Positions 17,721 through 26,477 of a stretch of DNA of 64,000 bases are shown in pieces. The translations under genes were made by a program, and so were the position numbers. Position 1 is the first letter of the stretch. The number at the start of each line of letters is the position of its first letter. The notes beneath the pieces were generated by a model. That model did not search any database. It was not told where the DNA came from and was given only the letters and a program-made list of their open reading frames with translations. Source of the DNA: Phocaeicola faecalis (GTDB lineage Bacteria > Bacteroidota > Bacteroidia > Bacteroidales > Bacteroidaceae); NCBI RefSeq assembly GCF_021730445.1, contig NZ_JADNRM010000004.1, positions 144,667 through 208,666 on the forward strand. The letters run 5' to 3'.

Positions 17721-18767
17721 ATGGAAACTCCAAAAACGGTATTACTTGGCAGGACTTTAAATGAGATTCAGCACATAACGCAGAATCTGGGAATGCCTAA
17801 ATTTGCTGCAAAGCAGATTGCATCTTGGTTGTATGAGAAGAAAGTCGCTTCGATAGACGAAATGACTAACTTGTCACTGAAGCATCGTGAGATGTTGAAA
17901 GATGGGTATGAAGTCGGGGCCTCCGCACCGGTGGAAGCCATGCGCTCGGTAGACGGGACGGTAAAGTATCTGTTTCGCACGGCGGCCGGAAATTTTGTAG
18001 AGGCTGTGTATATACCGGATGAAGACCGGGCTACTCTGTGTGTTTCCTCACAAGTGGGATGCAAGATGAATTGTAAGTTCTGCATGACTGGGAAACAAGG
18101 TTTTACGGCTAACCTGACTGCCAACCAGATTCTGAACCAGATATATTCCATACCGGAACGCGATACGCTGACCAATCTTGTGTTTATGGGGATGGGAGAA
18201 CCTTTTGACAACTTGGACGAAGTGCTGAAGGTGCTCGAAATACTTACCTCTGATTATGGCTATCGTTGGAGCCCGAAAAGAATAACCGTATCTTCTGTTG
18301 GATTGAGAAAGGGATTGGAACGTTTCCTGAATGAGAGTGACTGCCATCTGGCTATCAGTATGCATACTCCTTTCCCGTCGCAGAGAAAAGAATTGATGCC
18401 TGCTGAAAGAGCTTTCTCTATTACCGAAATTGTAGATATATTGCGTAATTATGATTTCAGTAAACAGAGACGGTTGTCTTTTGAATATATTGTATTTAAA
18501 GATGTGAACGATTCTTTGGTATATGCCAAAGAAATCGTTAAATTGCTGCGTGGCATCGACTGCCGCATCAATTTAATCCGTTTCCATGCTATCCCGAATG
18601 TTGATTTGGAAGGAACGGACATGGAAACAATGGTGGCGTTCCGTGATTATTTGACACAACATGGGGCTTTCGCTACCATTCGTGCATCAAGAGGGGAGGA
18701 CATATTTGCAGCCTGCGGAATGTTGTCGACAGCCAAACAACAGAAAGAGAAAGGCGTTACACTATAG
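17721..18767 (+). CDS. rlmN: Dual-specificity 23S rRNA A2503 / tRNA A37 C2-methyltransferase
   Basis: This 348-residue radical SAM enzyme methylates C2 of A2503 in 23S rRNA and of A37 in some tRNAs. The cluster-binding CxxxCxxC (CKMNCKFCMTG) follows LCVSSQVG, the GEP-type motif is FMGMGEPFDN, and the late Cys needed for product release is in ASRGEDIFAACGML. The start at 17721 matches family length; the frame extends upstream only into the promoter. It starts a plus-strand run and is followed 27 bp later by the DUF4837 gene. Confidence 0.95.
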   Translation: METPKTVLLGRTLNEIQHITQNLGMPKFAAKQIASWLYEKKVASIDEMTNLSLKHREMLKDGYEVGASAPVEAMRSVDGTVKYLFRTAAGNFVEAVYIPDEDRATLCVSSQVGCKMNCKFCMTGKQGFTANLTANQILNQIYSIPERDTLTNLVFMGMGEPFDNLDEVLKVLEILTSDYGYRWSPKRITVSSVGLRKGLERFLNESDCHLAISMHTPFPSQRKELMPAERAFSITEIVDILRNYDFSKQRRLSFEYIVFKDVNDSLVYAKEIVKLLRGIDCRINLIRFHAIPNVDLEGTDMETMVAFRDYLTQHGAFATIRASRGEDIFAACGMLSTAKQQKEKGVTL

Positions 18768-18794
18768 ATTACTAAATATAATACCATAAGAATT

Positions 18795-19859
18795 ATGAAA
18801 CGAATCGCATTCTATTTGAGTTTGGTACTGGTGGTGCTGGTGCTGGCTTCTTGTAAGAAAGGACAGAAAAACTTGTTTACTCCGACTTCCAGCGGAAGAC
18901 CTTATGAAGTGTTGGTGGTAGTAAATAAGGCAGTGTGGGACCGTCCTGCAGGACGTGCATTATTTGATGTGCTGGATACGAATGTTCCCGGACTACCTCA
19001 AGCAGAACGCTCGTTCCGTATTTCAAATATCGCTCCCGAACACTTTGATCGTGTCATGAAGATTTTCCGTAATATCATTCTTGTCGATATTCAGGATATC
19101 TATACGCAGCCTAAGATAAAATTCTCGCGTGACGTATATGCTGCACCGCAAATGATTATGACTATTCAGGCCCCTAACGAACAGGAGTTTGCAGACTTTG
19201 TGGAAAAGAACAGTCAGGTGATTATCGACTTCTTTGTGAAATCTGAGATCAATCGCCAGATTAATCTGCTGAAAGAAAAACATAACGATGCCGTTTCTGC
19301 CAAAGTGGGTAGTATGTTTGATTGTGATGTTTGGATTCCTCAGGAATTGTCGAATTATAAGACCGGTGAAAATTTCTTGTGGGCTTCTACCAACCGTGCT
19401 TCCGCCGATATGAACTTCGTCATATATTCTTATCCTTATACTGACAAGAATACCTTTACTAAAGAGTTCTTTGTGCATAAACGCGATTCGGTAATGAAAG
19501 CTAATATCCCGGGTGAACGTGAAGGTATGTATATGGCTACCGACTCTATGTTTGTCGATGTCAAGAATATTATGGTAAAAGGCGAATATGCTCAGGAGGC
19601 ACGCGGATTATGGGAAATGGAAGGCGACATGATGGGTGGCCCGTTCGTTTCTCATGCTCGTGTAGACCGCGCCAACGGACGTGTGATTGTGGCTGAAGCA
19701 TTTATCTATTCTCCCGATAAGATGAAACGTAACCTGATGCGCCAGATGGAGGCTTCGCTCTATACGTTGAGATTGCCGAATGAAACGCTGTTGGACGAAG
19801 TGGTGGTCAATGCCGATATTCCTGAAGAAAAGGTGGATTCAACTGCAAAGGCAGAATAA
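18795..19859 (+). CDS. DUF4837 family lipoprotein
   Basis: The protein is 354 residues with a lipoprotein signal peptide (lipobox VLASC, Cys near residue 21). The body starts with PYEVLVVVNKAVWDRPAGRALFDVL, which is characteristic of DUF4837 proteins conserved in Bacteroidetes. No catalytic motif is recognised. It lies between rlmN and pdxA in a compact plus-strand run; conservation of this order in Bacteroides is likely but cannot be tested here. Confidence 0.75.
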   Translation: MKRIAFYLSLVLVVLVLASCKKGQKNLFTPTSSGRPYEVLVVVNKAVWDRPAGRALFDVLDTNVPGLPQAERSFRISNIAPEHFDRVMKIFRNIILVDIQDIYTQPKIKFSRDVYAAPQMIMTIQAPNEQEFADFVEKNSQVIIDFFVKSEINRQINLLKEKHNDAVSAKVGSMFDCDVWIPQELSNYKTGENFLWASTNRASADMNFVIYSYPYTDKNTFTKEFFVHKRDSVMKANIPGEREGMYMATDSMFVDVKNIMVKGEYAQEARGLWEMEGDMMGGPFVSHARVDRANGRVIVAEAFIYSPDKMKRNLMRQMEASLYTLRLPNETLLDEVVVNADIPEEKVDSTAKAE

Positions 19860-19884
19860 AATAGAACAGATTAATAATAACTAA

Positions 19885-20985
19885 ATGGAAGATAATAACA
19901 AGATAAGAGTTGGTATTACTCACGGGGATATCAACGGAGTGGGATACGAAGTCATTCTGAAGACTTTCTCGGATCCGACTATGCTGGAACTTTGTACACC
20001 TATTATTTATGGCTCTCCAAAGGTTGCGGCTTATCATCGTAAAGCAATGGATATTCAGGCAAACTTTAGCATCATCAACTCGGCTGATGATGCTATGCCG
20101 GATAGACTGAGTATTCTGAACTGCACGGAAGACGAACTGAAGGTTGAACTCTCAAAACCTACAACAGAGGCGGGAAAGGCTGCTTTGGATGCCTTGGAAA
20201 GAGCTTTGCAGGATTATAGAGACGGTCTGATAGATGTATTGGTTACTGCTCCTATCAATAAAAATACGATTCAGTCGGAGACATTCCATTTTCCCGGACA
20301 TACCGAATATATCGAGGAGCGTGTGGGGGAAGGACAGAAGGCTTTAATGATTTTACTGAAGAATGATTTCCGTGTGGCGTTGGTGACAGGGCATGTGCCG
20401 GTTCGTGAGATAGCCAAAGATATTACGAAAGAACTGATTATGGAGAAACTTGCCATCTTCCATCGTTCTTTGAAAGAAGACTTCGGAATTGACAGTCCAC
20501 GTATTGCAGTCTTTTCACTGAATCCTCATGCGGGAGACAATGGACTGATAGGTACAGAGGAAAATGAAATTATTATTCCGGCCATCAAAGAGATGGTTGC
20601 CAAAGGGGTGCAATGTTTCGGACCTTACCCTGCTGACGGATTTATGGGATCGGGTAATTATACCCATTTTGACGGTATCCTGGCTATGTATCATGATCAG
20701 GGCTTGGCACCGTTCAAAGCATTGGCCATGGACGAAGGTGTGAATTATACCGCAGGACTGCCCATTGTACGCACATCTCCGGCGCATGGAACAGCTTATG
20801 ATATTGCCGGTCAGGGTATTGCTTTGGAAGATTCATTCCGTCAGGCCATTTATGTAGCGATGGATGTATTTCGCAATCGTATCGTTGAGAAAGCGATTCA
20901 TGCGCATCCGTTGCGCAAGCAATATTATGAAAGACGTGATGACAGTGATAAGTTGAAGTTGGATACTATAGACGAAGAAGATTAA
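19885..20985 (+). CDS. pdxA: 4-hydroxythreonine-4-phosphate dehydrogenase
   Basis: This 366-residue enzyme oxidises 4-phosphohydroxy-L-threonine in the DXP-dependent pyridoxal-phosphate pathway. Family marks are the N-terminal ITHGDINGVGYEVI, VLVTAPINKNTI, the metal-site His in FPGHTEYI, LNPHAGDNGLIG, the YHDQGLAPFKAL loop with metal His/Asp, and RTSPAHGTAYDIAG near the end. The length is slightly above the usual 330 residues because of a charged C-terminal tail. It is separated by only 5 bp from the next gene, a nucleotidyltransferase, so the two are probably coupled although the pathways differ. Confidence 0.93.
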   Translation: MEDNNKIRVGITHGDINGVGYEVILKTFSDPTMLELCTPIIYGSPKVAAYHRKAMDIQANFSIINSADDAMPDRLSILNCTEDELKVELSKPTTEAGKAALDALERALQDYRDGLIDVLVTAPINKNTIQSETFHFPGHTEYIEERVGEGQKALMILLKNDFRVALVTGHVPVREIAKDITKELIMEKLAIFHRSLKEDFGIDSPRIAVFSLNPHAGDNGLIGTEENEIIIPAIKEMVAKGVQCFGPYPADGFMGSGNYTHFDGILAMYHDQGLAPFKALAMDEGVNYTAGLPIVRTSPAHGTAYDIAGQGIALEDSFRQAIYVAMDVFRNRIVEKAIHAHPLRKQYYERRDDSDKLKLDTIDEED

Positions 20986-20990
20986 GAGAA

Positions 20991-21698
20991 ATGAAGTTCG
21001 CAATTATATCAGCGGGTGAAGGATCCCGTCTTTCACAAGAAGGGGTTGCTTTACCCAAACCTTTAGTGCAACTCAATGGAGTGGCTATGATTGACCGTCT
21101 GATACGGATTTTTATCCGTAATGGGGCTGATAAGGTGGTCGTTATTATTAATAATGAGAGTCCGTTGACTAAGGAGCATCTTGCTAAGTTGCAACAAGAA
21201 ACGGAAGTGCCTTTGGAAGTGATAGTGAAGACCACTCCCAGTTCTATGCACAGCTTTTATGAGTTGAGTTCTTGTTTGCAGGATGACAAGTTCTGTCTGA
21301 CTACCGTAGATACGATTTTCCGTGAAGAAGAGTTTGCCACATTTATTGAAGCGTTCAAGCAAGCTGATAACGACGGATATATGGCAGTTACAGATTATAT
21401 TGACGATGAAAAGCCACTTTATATCTCTACCGATGAAGCTTTGAACATAACGGGATTCCATGATGCGGCAATTCCCGGGTGTCGTTATATTTCGGGAGGC
21501 ATTTATTGTCTGACACCGGCTGCTATCAGAACTTTACACGCATGTATGGACAAAGGAATGTCACGTATGCGTAATTTCCAAAGACAACTGGTCGCGGACG
21601 GCCTGAAACTGAAAGCCTATCCTTTTAAGAAAATCTTGGACGTGGACCATGCCGGCGATATCGTGAAGGCGGAGGCTTTTTTGGCCGGAAAAGAATAA
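20991..21698 (+). CDS. Sugar/polyol-phosphate nucleotidyltransferase (candidate inositol-phosphate cytidylyltransferase)
   Basis: This 235-residue GT-A-fold NTP transferase opens IISAGEGSRLSQEGVALPKPLVQLNG, the nucleotide-binding signature with the Lys of PKPL. TTVDTIF takes the metal-Asp position and DVDHAGDIVKAEAFL is the end motif. These enzymes make CDP- or UDP-activated sugars or polyols. It is followed at once by an ATP-grasp protein and a CDP-alcohol phosphatidyltransferase, and an inositol-phosphate synthase is encoded nearby, so CTP:inositol-1-phosphate cytidylyltransferase activity is a reasonable but unproven guess. The start ATG is 5 bp after the pdxA stop. Confidence 0.7.
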   Translation: MKFAIISAGEGSRLSQEGVALPKPLVQLNGVAMIDRLIRIFIRNGADKVVVIINNESPLTKEHLAKLQQETEVPLEVIVKTTPSSMHSFYELSSCLQDDKFCLTTVDTIFREEEFATFIEAFKQADNDGYMAVTDYIDDEKPLYISTDEALNITGFHDAAIPGCRYISGGIYCLTPAAIRTLHACMDKGMSRMRNFQRQLVADGLKLKAYPFKKILDVDHAGDIVKAEAFLAGKE

Positions 21699-21721
21699 AC
21701 TTAAAGCACTAACATAAAGGA

Positions 21722-22579
21722 ATGGATGAATTTTCAATAATAGGGGTAAGCCGTGGTAATGAGTATTCTCCTAATCATGTAGACAATGATGCCGCCATTT
21801 TTAATAAGGTGGCGGATGAGTTGAGGCTGTTGGGATGTAAGGTAGAGCTCTATGCGGAGAAAGAATTTGTAGCTTGCGGAATAAAAGCGGATGTGATATT
21901 TGACATGGCTCGTGACAGGGCGACAATTGCCCGCCTGAAATCTTTGGAAGATGAAGGGGCTTTGGTTGTAAATTCGGCTTATGGAATCGATAATTGCGTA
22001 CGCAGACCCATGACGGAACTTTTGATAAAGCACGGTGTCCCCCATCCGCGGAGTTTCATCATATCTACGGAACAGCAGTTTGAGGAAGACTGTTATCCGT
22101 GTTGGATAAAACGCGGTGATTCTCATGCTATGGTAAAGGAAGATGTATGTTATGTCACCGGCAAAGAAGAGGCCGAACGGGTTTTGGCTGATTTCCGTAG
22201 CCGGCATATACCGATAGCTGTGATAAACGAGCATCTTCAGGGTGATTTGATTAAATTTTATGGTGTTCAGGGAACGGACTTCTTTTATTGGTTCTATCCT
22301 TCTCCTTGTTCGCACAGCAAATTCGGTTTGGAGAAAATCAATGGCGTGGCCAAAGGGATTCCCTTCAACGAAGAAGAACTTAAGAAATATAGCGATATGG
22401 CGGCCGAGGTACTGAATGTCCCCATTTACGGAGGTGATTGTGTGGTATCTGCCGAGGGCGAACTTAAGATAATTGATTTTAATGACTGGCCCAGTTTTGC
22501 CCGTTGCCGTGAGGAAGCAGGCGGAAAGATTGCAGCATGCATCTATAACCGGGCAAAGAAAAAGCAAATGAAAAAATAG
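21722..22579 (+). CDS. ATP-grasp-fold protein of unknown substrate
   Basis: The protein is 285 residues. The N-terminal region resembles a pre-ATP-grasp domain, and the rest has ATP-grasp features: CWIKRGDSH (the Lys of the grasp), VINEHLQGDLIKFYGV, and the metal-binding IIDFNDWPSF near the end. ATP-grasp enzymes ligate a carboxylate to an amine or phosphorylate small molecules. It is close to the D-Ala-D-Ala-ligase/RimK type in layout, but I cannot assign a substrate. It sits between the nucleotidyltransferase (23 bp) and the CDP-alcohol transferase (4 bp), so it may add or activate a head-group. Confidence 0.65.
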   Translation: MDEFSIIGVSRGNEYSPNHVDNDAAIFNKVADELRLLGCKVELYAEKEFVACGIKADVIFDMARDRATIARLKSLEDEGALVVNSAYGIDNCVRRPMTELLIKHGVPHPRSFIISTEQQFEEDCYPCWIKRGDSHAMVKEDVCYVTGKEEAERVLADFRSRHIPIAVINEHLQGDLIKFYGVQGTDFFYWFYPSPCSHSKFGLEKINGVAKGIPFNEEELKKYSDMAAEVLNVPIYGGDCVVSAEGELKIIDFNDWPSFARCREEAGGKIAACIYNRAKKKQMKK

Positions 22580-22583
22580 AGAC

Positions 22584-23531
22584 ATGAGTAAAGAGAGTGA
22601 GAAGAAAGGAATAGAGGCTTCTTTCAAATCAATGGACACGGAGGAGTTCTTGGATATTTATTTTAATCGGCCTATTGGCTATGCATGGGCCTTATTCTTT
22701 AAAAAGCTGAAAGTGCACCCCAATGTAGTGACTATCTTATCTATTATTTTGGGTGTAGGTGCGGGGGTGATGTTCTATTACCCCGATATGAAACACACTA
22801 TTATCGGTATTTTGTTGTTGATGTGGGCAAATCATTATGATAGCGCTGACGGACAGTTGGCCCGACTCACAGGACAGAAAACCCAGTGGGGACGTATGCT
22901 GGACGGATTTGCGGGTGACATTTGGTTCTTTACCATTTATGTAGCTATCTGTCTCAGACTGATGAATCAGCCGATGCCTTTCAATATCGGTGGCGGAATG
23001 CATTGGGGAGTGTTTATCTGGATTCTGGCTTTGCTTTCGGGTACGATTTGTCACAGTAAACAATGTACGCTGGCGGATTATTATCGCAATATTCATCTTT
23101 ATTTCCTGAAAGGGAAAAGCGGTAGTGAGCTGGACAACTTTAAGCAGCAGCGCGAAATATTCCACAGCTTGCCATGGAAGGGAAACTTCTGGTGGAAAAT
23201 ATTCCTTTATTTCTATGGAAACTATACTCGTCAGCAGGAGGGGATGACTCCTAATTTTCAGCAATTCTATGCGCTGGTGAAGGCGAAGTATGGCGATAAT
23301 ATTCCACAAGAACTGCGCGATGAATTCCGTGCTGCCAGCAAGCCGTTAATGAAATATACCAATATACTGACTTTCAATACACGTGCCATTGCATTGTATA
23401 TTAGTTTGCTGATAGGCGAACCGTGGCTTTATTTTGTGTTCGAGATTGTAGTGATGACCTCATTGTTCGTATATATGCGCCATTGCCACGAGGCTGTCAG
23501 CGCTCGTTTTTACCATAAATACGCAGCATAG
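22584..23531 (+). CDS. CDP-alcohol phosphatidyltransferase family membrane protein
   Basis: This is a 315-residue inner-membrane enzyme with several helices. The family motif is readable as DSADGQLARLTGQKTQWGR followed by MLDGFAGD: DxxDG, AR, then G and two Asp residues. The last Asp-Asp spacing is four residues rather than the usual three. Such enzymes move a phospho-alcohol from a CDP-linked donor to an acceptor. With the nucleotidyltransferase next door and an inositol-phosphate synthase nearby, inositol-phosphate transfer to a lipid is the leading idea. Its stop overlaps the GTG start of the next gene by 1 bp. Confidence 0.8.
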   Translation: MSKESEKKGIEASFKSMDTEEFLDIYFNRPIGYAWALFFKKLKVHPNVVTILSIILGVGAGVMFYYPDMKHTIIGILLLMWANHYDSADGQLARLTGQKTQWGRMLDGFAGDIWFFTIYVAICLRLMNQPMPFNIGGGMHWGVFIWILALLSGTICHSKQCTLADYYRNIHLYFLKGKSGSELDNFKQQREIFHSLPWKGNFWWKIFLYFYGNYTRQQEGMTPNFQQFYALVKAKYGDNIPQELRDEFRAASKPLMKYTNILTFNTRAIALYISLLIGEPWLYFVFEIVVMTSLFVYMRHCHEAVSARFYHKYAA

Positions 23532-24532
23532 TGAAAAGTAAATATAGAAATATATTCCTGATATTCGGAATCGTTGCCATTGTTGTGATGCTCTGTACTT
23601 TTGATATGGAGTATGACGAGTTGTTGGCTAATCTTCGCAGGGCCGGAATTTGGTTGCCGGCTGTCGTAGGGTTATGGGTTATTATTTATTTATTCAATAC
23701 TCTTTCTTGGTACATTATTATTCGGGATGGGAAGAAGGGAACGCCTATTCCGTTTTGGAAAGTATATAAACTGACCGTTTCTGGTTTTGCCTTGAATTAT
23801 GCCACTCCGGTCGGCTTGATGGGCGGAGAGCCTTATCGCATTATGGAACTGACACCTTATGTGGGTGCAAGTAAAGCCACTTCGTCGGTCATCCTATATG
23901 TGATGATGCATATTTTTTCGCATTTTTGTTTCTGGTTCTTCTCCATCTTTTTGTATTTGGCGCTTCGTCCGGTAGATTTTGCAATGGGGACGGTTCTTTC
24001 TGTGGTTGGTTTTCTTTGTCTGCTTGCCATTTACTTTTTTATGAAAGGGTATAGAAACGGAATGGCGGTGCGCACTTTGAAGTTGTTGCAGCATATTCCT
24101 TTTATAAAAGGATGGGCGAAACGGTTTTCGGAAAACAAAAGAGAGACATTGGAACGTGTGGACAGCCAGATTGCGGAGTTGCATAAACAGCGTAAGTCCA
24201 CTTTTTATGCTTCATTGGGGCTGGAATTTATGGCGCGTATCTTGGGATGCCTGGAAGTGTATTTCATTTTGAATATCCTGACGACGGACGTCTGCTTTCC
24301 CGCATGTATTCTGATTATGGCGTTTACTTCTCTGTTTGCCAACATGTTCTTCTTTTCTCCCATGCAGTTGGGAGCACGTGAGGGGGGATTTGCGTTGGCG
24401 GTAGGCGGACTAGCCATTCCGGGTGCATTTGGCGTTTATACCGGATTGATTACCCGTGTGCGAGAATTGATTTGGATTGTAATAGGTGTGTTGCTGATGA
24501 AAGTTGGTAATGGTACGCCTGCAAATAAATAA
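23531..24532 (+). CDS. Flippase-like (LPG synthase TM region, UPF0104-type) membrane protein
   Basis: The protein is 333 residues with about eight hydrophobic helices of the lysylphosphatidylglycerol-synthase/flippase-like family. Marks include the region GFALNYATPVGLMGGEPYRI and the late FFSPMQLGAREGGFALAVGG. Such proteins, without the soluble synthase half, are often encoded beside lipid or glycan assembly genes and are thought to move lipids across the membrane. The GTG start overlaps the preceding stop by one base (TAGTG), which implies coupling with the CDP-alcohol transferase. Confidence 0.78.
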   Translation: MKSKYRNIFLIFGIVAIVVMLCTFDMEYDELLANLRRAGIWLPAVVGLWVIIYLFNTLSWYIIIRDGKKGTPIPFWKVYKLTVSGFALNYATPVGLMGGEPYRIMELTPYVGASKATSSVILYVMMHIFSHFCFWFFSIFLYLALRPVDFAMGTVLSVVGFLCLLAIYFFMKGYRNGMAVRTLKLLQHIPFIKGWAKRFSENKRETLERVDSQIAELHKQRKSTFYASLGLEFMARILGCLEVYFILNILTTDVCFPACILIMAFTSLFANMFFFSPMQLGAREGGFALAVGGLAIPGAFGVYTGLITRVRELIWIVIGVLLMKVGNGTPANK

Positions 24533-24534
24533 GT

Positions 24535-25257
24535 ATGAATATGTTGAAAGATATCAAAGGAGTTATATTTGATTATGGCGGCACGATAGATACCAACAGC
24601 CGTCATTGGGCAGAGGTTTTGTGGAGTAAATATACGGAATACCATGTGCCGGTAGACAAGGAAAGTTTTCGGGAGGCTTATGTGTTTGCTGAAAGGGCTT
24701 TGGCTAAATATCCTTTTGTTCGGCCGCAACATAATTTTCATGATGTTCTCTCTATCAAGACCAAGTTGCAGGTGGAGTATCTGGCTGAACAGGGAAAACT
24801 GCCGCTGGACGAAAGGATGTTGCAAACTTATGCAAAGCAGGTGGCGGACGGCTGTTATGAATATGTGCTGGAGGTGCTGAAGGTGACTCGTCCTGTGGTG
24901 GAAGCGCTTTCCAAAAAGTATAGACTGGTGCTTGTATCCAATTTCTATGGAAACATCCAAACCATCCTTAAAGACTTTGGACTGTACACCTTCTTCGATG
25001 ATATTATTGAGTCGTCGGTGGTAGGAGTGCGCAAGCCCGATCCGGCCATTTATCGTTTGGGAGTGGAGGCAATGGGATATGAGGCCGGCAAAGTGCTGGT
25101 TGTCGGAGATTCTTTCTCGAAAGATGTTGTCCCGGCAAAGCAAGTCGGTTGTCTGGTTGCCTGGTTGAAAGGCGAAGGATGGGGAGGAGAAGTGACAGAT
25201 GAATCCGTACCTGATGTGATTCTTACAAATTTGGCAGGCCTGCCGGCATTATTATAA
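24535..25257 (+). CDS. HAD-superfamily hydrolase (probable phosphatase)
   Basis: The protein is 240 residues. Motif I is VIFDYGGTID, in which the usual second Asp is Gly, a variant found in many HAD-IA proteins. Motif II is LVLVSNFYGN, the motif III Lys is in VGVRKPDPAIY, and motif IV is VLVVGDSFSKDVVPAKQVG. A helical cap lies between motifs I and II. It could remove a phosphate from an inositol-phosphate lipid or its precursor, judging only from the operon. Two possible ATG starts lie 6 bp apart; the first is 2 bp after the preceding stop. Confidence 0.8.
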   Translation: MNMLKDIKGVIFDYGGTIDTNSRHWAEVLWSKYTEYHVPVDKESFREAYVFAERALAKYPFVRPQHNFHDVLSIKTKLQVEYLAEQGKLPLDERMLQTYAKQVADGCYEYVLEVLKVTRPVVEALSKKYRLVLVSNFYGNIQTILKDFGLYTFFDDIIESSVVGVRKPDPAIYRLGVEAMGYEAGKVLVVGDSFSKDVVPAKQVGCLVAWLKGEGWGGEVTDESVPDVILTNLAGLPALL

Positions 25258-25262
25258 GGAAT

Positions 25263-26468
25263 ATGGAAAAGCAAAGATATGCATTGGTCAAAAGGAACTA
25301 TTTAGTTCCTTTTGTTTTGGTTACCTCTTTGTTCTTTTTATGGGGATTTGCGCATGCCATTCTTGATGTGCTGAATAAACATTTCCAAGAGGTGCTGGAC
25401 ATTACCCGTACTCATTCGGCCATGGTACAGGTCTTGTTTTATCTGGGATATTTTGTGATGGCTATTCCGGCAGGACTTTTCATCACAAAGTATGGCTATC
25501 GGCGCGGAGTGGTTTTGGGGCTGTTGCTATATGGCATCGGTTCATTGATGTTTATTCCCGGAGAATACTGGATGTCTTTTGAGTTTTTCCTGCTCTCTTT
25601 GTTTGTGATAGCGTGTGGATTAGTGTTTCTTGAAACAGCGGCAAACCCTTATATGACGGAGCTGGGAGACAAGGAAACGGCTGCCAGTCGATTGAATTTG
25701 GCGCAATCGTTTAACGGATTAGGCTGTATTTGCGGGCCATTGGTCGGTGGTTTGTTATTGTTCTCCGACGAAGGCTCTTCGCACATTTCGTTCCCTTATA
25801 TGTTGATGGGCATCGTGGTGCTGGGGGTGGCTTTGGTGTTTTCCCGAATTAAACTTCCGGAGATTGTGCATACGGATGAAGCAGGTGCGGAAGACAGTGG
25901 CAAACAAGGATTATGGTCGCATAAACTCTTTGTATTCGGGGTATTTGCCTTGCTCTGCTATGAGGTGGCAGAGATTTCAATCAACAGTTTCTTTATAAAT
26001 TATGTAGTAGATGACGGATGGATGAATGCTCGTGATGCATCGGTGCTGCTTTCTTTCGGAGGACTGGGGCTGTTCATGTGCGGACGCTTTATCGGTAGCT
26101 GGATAATGAGATTTATCCGTGCCGAACGTGTGCTGTTATGTTGTGCTGTCGGAACGGTGTTTGCCACATTGCTCGTAGTATGCAATTTGGGTCGTATATC
26201 ATTGGTCGCTTTGTTCTTGATTTATGCATTTGAGGCCATTATGTTCCCCACCATCTTCGCTATATCTTTAAAAGGGCTGGGAAACCACACCAAGCGTGCT
26301 TCTTCTTATCTGATGATGTCTCCGATAGGAGGGGCTATCGGTCCGGTGTTGATGGGATATGTGGCAGACAACAGTACTATGTCTTTGTCATTTATCGTAC
26401 CTTTTGTAGCATTCTGTGTAGTCTTGTTTTATTCCTTGCGGGCAGAACATGAATCCATAGAACAATAA
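25263..26468 (+). CDS. MFS transporter, FucP-type sugar permease
   Basis: This 401-residue, roughly 12-helix transporter resembles the fucose/glucose-galactose permease branch: LVTSLFFLWGFAHAILDVLNKHF at the first helix, GYFVMAIPAGLFITKYGYRRG between helices 2 and 3, and GLVFLETAANPYMTELG, a strong FucP-family signature. The cargo is probably a monosaccharide or cyclic polyol taken up with protons. It ends the plus-strand operon and converges on the PfkB kinase gene with only 9 bp between. The company of inositol-type genes makes inositol a candidate cargo. Confidence 0.82.
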   Translation: MEKQRYALVKRNYLVPFVLVTSLFFLWGFAHAILDVLNKHFQEVLDITRTHSAMVQVLFYLGYFVMAIPAGLFITKYGYRRGVVLGLLLYGIGSLMFIPGEYWMSFEFFLLSLFVIACGLVFLETAANPYMTELGDKETAASRLNLAQSFNGLGCICGPLVGGLLLFSDEGSSHISFPYMLMGIVVLGVALVFSRIKLPEIVHTDEAGAEDSGKQGLWSHKLFVFGVFALLCYEVAEISINSFFINYVVDDGWMNARDASVLLSFGGLGLFMCGRFIGSWIMRFIRAERVLLCCAVGTVFATLLVVCNLGRISLVALFLIYAFEAIMFPTIFAISLKGLGNHTKRASSYLMMSPIGGAIGPVLMGYVADNSTMSLSFIVPFVAFCVVLFYSLRAEHESIEQ

Positions 26469-26477
26469 AGGCTTCTG

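Noticed and set aside
24535..25257. HAD protein as catalytically dead because motif I is DYGGT
   Set aside because: Gly at the second position occurs in many HAD-IA proteins; the other motifs are intact.
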